Assembly (NCBI GenBank): GCA_015259045.1
Contig: JABZHD010000052.1
Location: 1 to 7,239 of the forward strand
Length of the DNA: 7,239 nt
From: Atopobium sp.
GTDB lineage: Bacteria; Actinomycetota; Coriobacteriia; Coriobacteriales; Atopobiaceae
Direction of reading: 5' to 3'
A program made the position numbers and the translations under genes. Each line of letters starts with the position of its first letter. Within the stretch, counting starts at the first letter, position 1. Under the pieces are notes generated by a model. The model saw only the letters and a program-made list of their open reading frames with translations. It ran no database searches and had not been told where the DNA came from. Shown in pieces: positions 5,247 through 7,239 of the stretch.

Positions 5247-7239
5247 TCTTACCATGCGACCAAACTCACGATTGTTCACGTCAACTCTTACAGGCTTGCC
5301 ATATGCATCCTCAATGCGCTTAGTCATGACATCCATCTGTGCGGAGAGATCTGCAATAGCTTGGTTGGTGTCTGCATAGATGCCATTGGCTACAAGAGAC
5401 GCAGTCATATCCATTTGCTTGTTAATAGGAACATTGAGCGCATAGCCGTCTACGCCACTCTGAGCAGCTTCTGCGAGGTCCTGTGCTGCCTTGTAAACGT
5501 CTCTCTTACCACCAGCAATGCCAACAACAAAGCCGTCTACTGTGTAGCCACCAAGACCAGCCATGACGCGGGACGGTGAGTGAATGCCAAGCAGTGCCTT
5601 GACTGCGCCAACAACGCCGTTAAAGACTCCACAGACTCTGTCGACCACCCAGCTTGCTAAGCCAGTTACACCATTTACAAAGCCTTGAATGAATGCGCGT
5701 CCTGCGCTTCCGAGGTCAAAGCTTGTAATGGCGTTCTTAGCTTGGTTGAGCAGGTTTCCAACAGCACCAAGCAAGCTGCCAATAATCTGAGGGACTGCTG
5801 TGACAATGGCAGTAAAGAGAGTTACAGCTGCGCCAAGGAGCATTCCAATAAACGTTGGAAGATTGGAAACAACGGTGCCAATGAGGTTGCCAATGTTGCC
5901 AATGAGTCCTGGAAGAATTATTGGGATAGCGTTCACGATTGCCACAAAGAGGTCTACTGCAGCTTGGAGGAGTGTTCCAACAAAGCCAGGAAGTCCTGAG
6001 ATAAATACATCAATAATTTGTGGCAGCGCAGCTGCTAGTGCTGGAATGATTGCCACAACGCCGTCAACAAGTCCCATGAAAAGACCCTGCGCTGCTTCAA
6101 AGAGAGCCGGAGCATTAGCAACAAAGCCGTCCACTAAACCTTGCAGGATCTGTGGAGCTGCTTCTGCAAGCTGTCCTGCAACCTCAGTGAGTGCTTGCAA
6201 GATAAACGTGAACGCTTGCATTGCTCCTGCCATGAGAGAAGGCGCAGAAGCCACGAGAATGTCGCAGATTGCACCAGCTGCAGCTCCAACTGCTTCTAGT
6301 AGTCCTGGAGCAATCTGCTGCCATGCTGCGCCCATTTGACCAAAGAGAACCTCAAAGGCGTGTGCCAGCGTAGGACCTGCAGAGGTAAGACCAGCTGCTA
6401 CCTGTGGGAGTATTGAACTAATCTGAGAAGCAAGTCCAGGGATAGTGTCAGCAATACCAACGATATTGCTTGCAATATTTGCTGCTGCCTGTGTAATGTC
6501 TCCACCCATAGCAACAAAGGCTGTTCCAGCTACTGCTGCAGCGATTGAGAGAATACCAAGCACCACAGTTGCGCTACCAAAGCCAGAAGCAAGGTTTGCA
6601 ACCACGCCCATAGCCGGCTGTACTGCTCCTAAAAGCTTAGGTCCTAGACTCGTGAGTGCAGGTCCTATAACGCCCGCAATGGCACTACCAACGCCACCAA
6701 GCTTGGCAGCAATAGGAGCAGCGAAGGCAGAGACTGCGCTTCCTGCCTTAGAGAGCGCAGAGGTGACAGGGCTCATAAACTGAGCCACATTACCGCCAAC
6801 AGTTGCCAGCACACCCTGTGCGTTTCTCGCAATGGATGTGAGGTGCAGCGTTGCAGTTGCTGCCATGCTCTTAAATGTAGACTGCGCAGCAGAAACAATA
6901 GATACAAGCTTGTTTTTAATGGGGTTGTTGAGACCGCTAAAAGCCTTTACAAGCTTGTCTCTGAACTCCCAAGCGTAAAGAATCGCAGTCTCCAGCTTAT
7001 CCTGGACTGTTGTAGCGATTGCGCCAAAGAAGGACTTAAAGCCAGTGCTTAAACCTGCAACAGTCGAGAGTGTGCCAGGGACAATTCCCTTAATGACTGA
7101 TAGACCGTTTGCAACAACGTTTGAAGCCTTGGAGAACGCTCCAAGCATCTTGCCAGCGGTCTCCATCGACTTACCAATGACGAGAAGTGCAGGACCAGTA
7201 CCCGCAAGCATTCCAATGGATTTTGCAATAGTCTGAATG
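5232..7239 (-). CDS. Phage tail tape measure protein, C-terminal part (5' end outside window)
   Basis: The tape measure sits inside the tail tube, sets tail length and helps pass DNA across the host membrane. About 668 codons are visible. An ATG at 7211 exists, but the frame stays open to the edge (IQTIAKSIGM...) and that ATG has no ribosome binding site, so the gene starts upstream of the window. The visible part is rich in Ala, Gly, Val, Ile and Leu, with many hydrophobic segments and few charges, as expected of the membrane-active part. Repeats of about 40-44 residues occupy the region around 5740-6130. The IHSPSRVM motif at 5562-5585 is a hallmark of Gram-positive phage tape measures, followed by GGYTVDGFVVGI. 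The last 100 residues are hydrophilic, ending RVDVNNREFGRMVREVSA. No peptidase or transglycosylase motif is visible; one could lie in the missing part. The stop overlaps the Dit start (TAATG). Confidence 0.95.
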   Translation of the reverse strand, partial: IQTIAKSIGMLAGTGPALLVIGKSMETAGKMLGAFSKASNVVANGLSVIKGIVPGTLSTVAGLSTGFKSFFGAIATTVQDKLETAILYAWEFRDKLVKAFSGLNNPIKNKLVSIVSAAQSTFKSMAATATLHLTSIARNAQGVLATVGGNVAQFMSPVTSALSKAGSAVSAFAAPIAAKLGGVGSAIAGVIGPALTSLGPKLLGAVQPAMGVVANLASGFGSATVVLGILSIAAAVAGTAFVAMGGDITQAAANIASNIVGIADTIPGLASQISSILPQVAAGLTSAGPTLAHAFEVLFGQMGAAWQQIAPGLLEAVGAAAGAICDILVASAPSLMAGAMQAFTFILQALTEVAGQLAEAAPQILQGLVDGFVANAPALFEAAQGLFMGLVDGVVAIIPALAAALPQIIDVFISGLPGFVGTLLQAAVDLFVAIVNAIPIILPGLIGNIGNLIGTVVSNLPTFIGMLLGAAVTLFTAIVTAVPQIIGSLLGAVGNLLNQAKNAITSFDLGSAGRAFIQGFVNGVTGLASWVVDRVCGVFNGVVGAVKALLGIHSPSRVMAGLGGYTVDGFVVGIAGGKRDVYKAAQDLAEAAQSGVDGYALNVPINKQMDMTASLVANGIYADTNQAIADLSAQMDVMTKRIEDAYGKPVRVDVNNREFGRMVREVSA
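5239..5246 (-). promoter_or_regulatory. Shine-Dalgarno site of the distal tail gene (copy 1 of the junction cassette)
   Basis: GAGGTGAG on the minus strand, 6 bases before the ATG at 5232. It encodes the Glu-Val-Ser of the EVSA C-terminus of the tape measure protein, exactly as at the next junction. Confidence 0.8.
5745..5993 (-). repeat. Tandem 44-residue repeat in the tape measure protein
   Basis: Two adjacent in-frame units, one beginning LPGFVGTLLQAAVDLF (from 5993) and the next LPTFIGMLLGAAVTLF (from 5861), are offset by exactly 132 bases. Over the first 39 residues 22 are identical by hand alignment, and differences are mostly I/V/L exchanges. More diverged units with a proline-containing hydrophobic pattern appear upstream (for example around APALFEAAQGLF and AIIPALAAALPQII). 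Confidence 0.8.

Noticed and set aside
5800..6339. 179-codon plus-strand open frame opposite the tape measure gene
   Set aside because: It is a shadow of the repetitive, Ala/Gly/Ile-rich tape measure codons. It has a low-complexity Ala/Pro/Ser composition, and the minus-strand gene fully explains the region.
7209..7211. ATG at 7211 as the true start of the tape measure gene
   Set aside because: The frame is open to the window edge, no Shine-Dalgarno site precedes it, and the sequence on both sides has the same tape-measure character.
1..7239. A novel defence or non-phage system hidden in the window
   Set aside because: Every stretch is covered by recognisable tail or lysis genes, apart from one small zinc-ribbon gene and one coiled-coil membrane gene. 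Neither shows a toxin, nuclease or defence-enzyme motif.

Overview
The window is a late-gene segment of a siphovirus-type (long, non-contractile tail) phage or prophage of a Gram-positive host. All eight genes are on the minus strand, so transcription runs from position 7239 towards position 1. In that order they are: the C-terminal part of the tape measure protein (cut by the right edge), the distal tail protein (Dit), a baseplate hub/tail-tip protein of the Gp37-like type fused to a fibre-like C-terminal half, a 75-residue zinc-ribbon protein, a tail-tip/receptor-binding-type structural protein, a small membrane-anchored coiled-coil protein, a phi LC3-type holin, and a GH25 endolysin (cut by the left edge just as its cell-wall-binding repeats begin).

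The packing is extreme. Three successive junctions (5232, 4291, 2531) use the overlapping stop/start TAATG. One junction is TAA directly followed by ATG (2304/2303), two gaps are 11 bases each, and the holin and endolysin overlap by 8 bases. Shine-Dalgarno sequences lie inside the end of the previous gene, several touching its stop codon. No gap can hold a promoter or terminator of usual size, so the block reads as one transcript started upstream of the window and continuing past position 1. No RNA gene, insertion sequence, CRISPR array, attachment site or integrase is visible, and no stretch of 300 bases lacks a gene.

The genes fall into two jobs. The tape measure, Dit, hub and receptor-binding-type proteins build the tail tube interior, the tail tip and the host-contact surface. 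The holin, the GH25 muramidase and probably the coiled-coil membrane protein release progeny: the endolysin has no signal peptide and needs the holin to reach the wall.

Host: the phi LC3 holin, the GH25 domain and the GWWY-type wall-binding repeat indicate a Gram-positive bacterium. The combination with a Gp37-like hub and middling GC would suit a host-associated Actinomycetota such as a coriobacterium (Atopobium/Olsenella relatives), or a Bacillota host. This is a weak inference. Overall this is a recognisable tail-tip and lysis module. The least explained parts are the zinc-ribbon protein between two tail-tip genes and the coiled-coil membrane protein just upstream of the holin.
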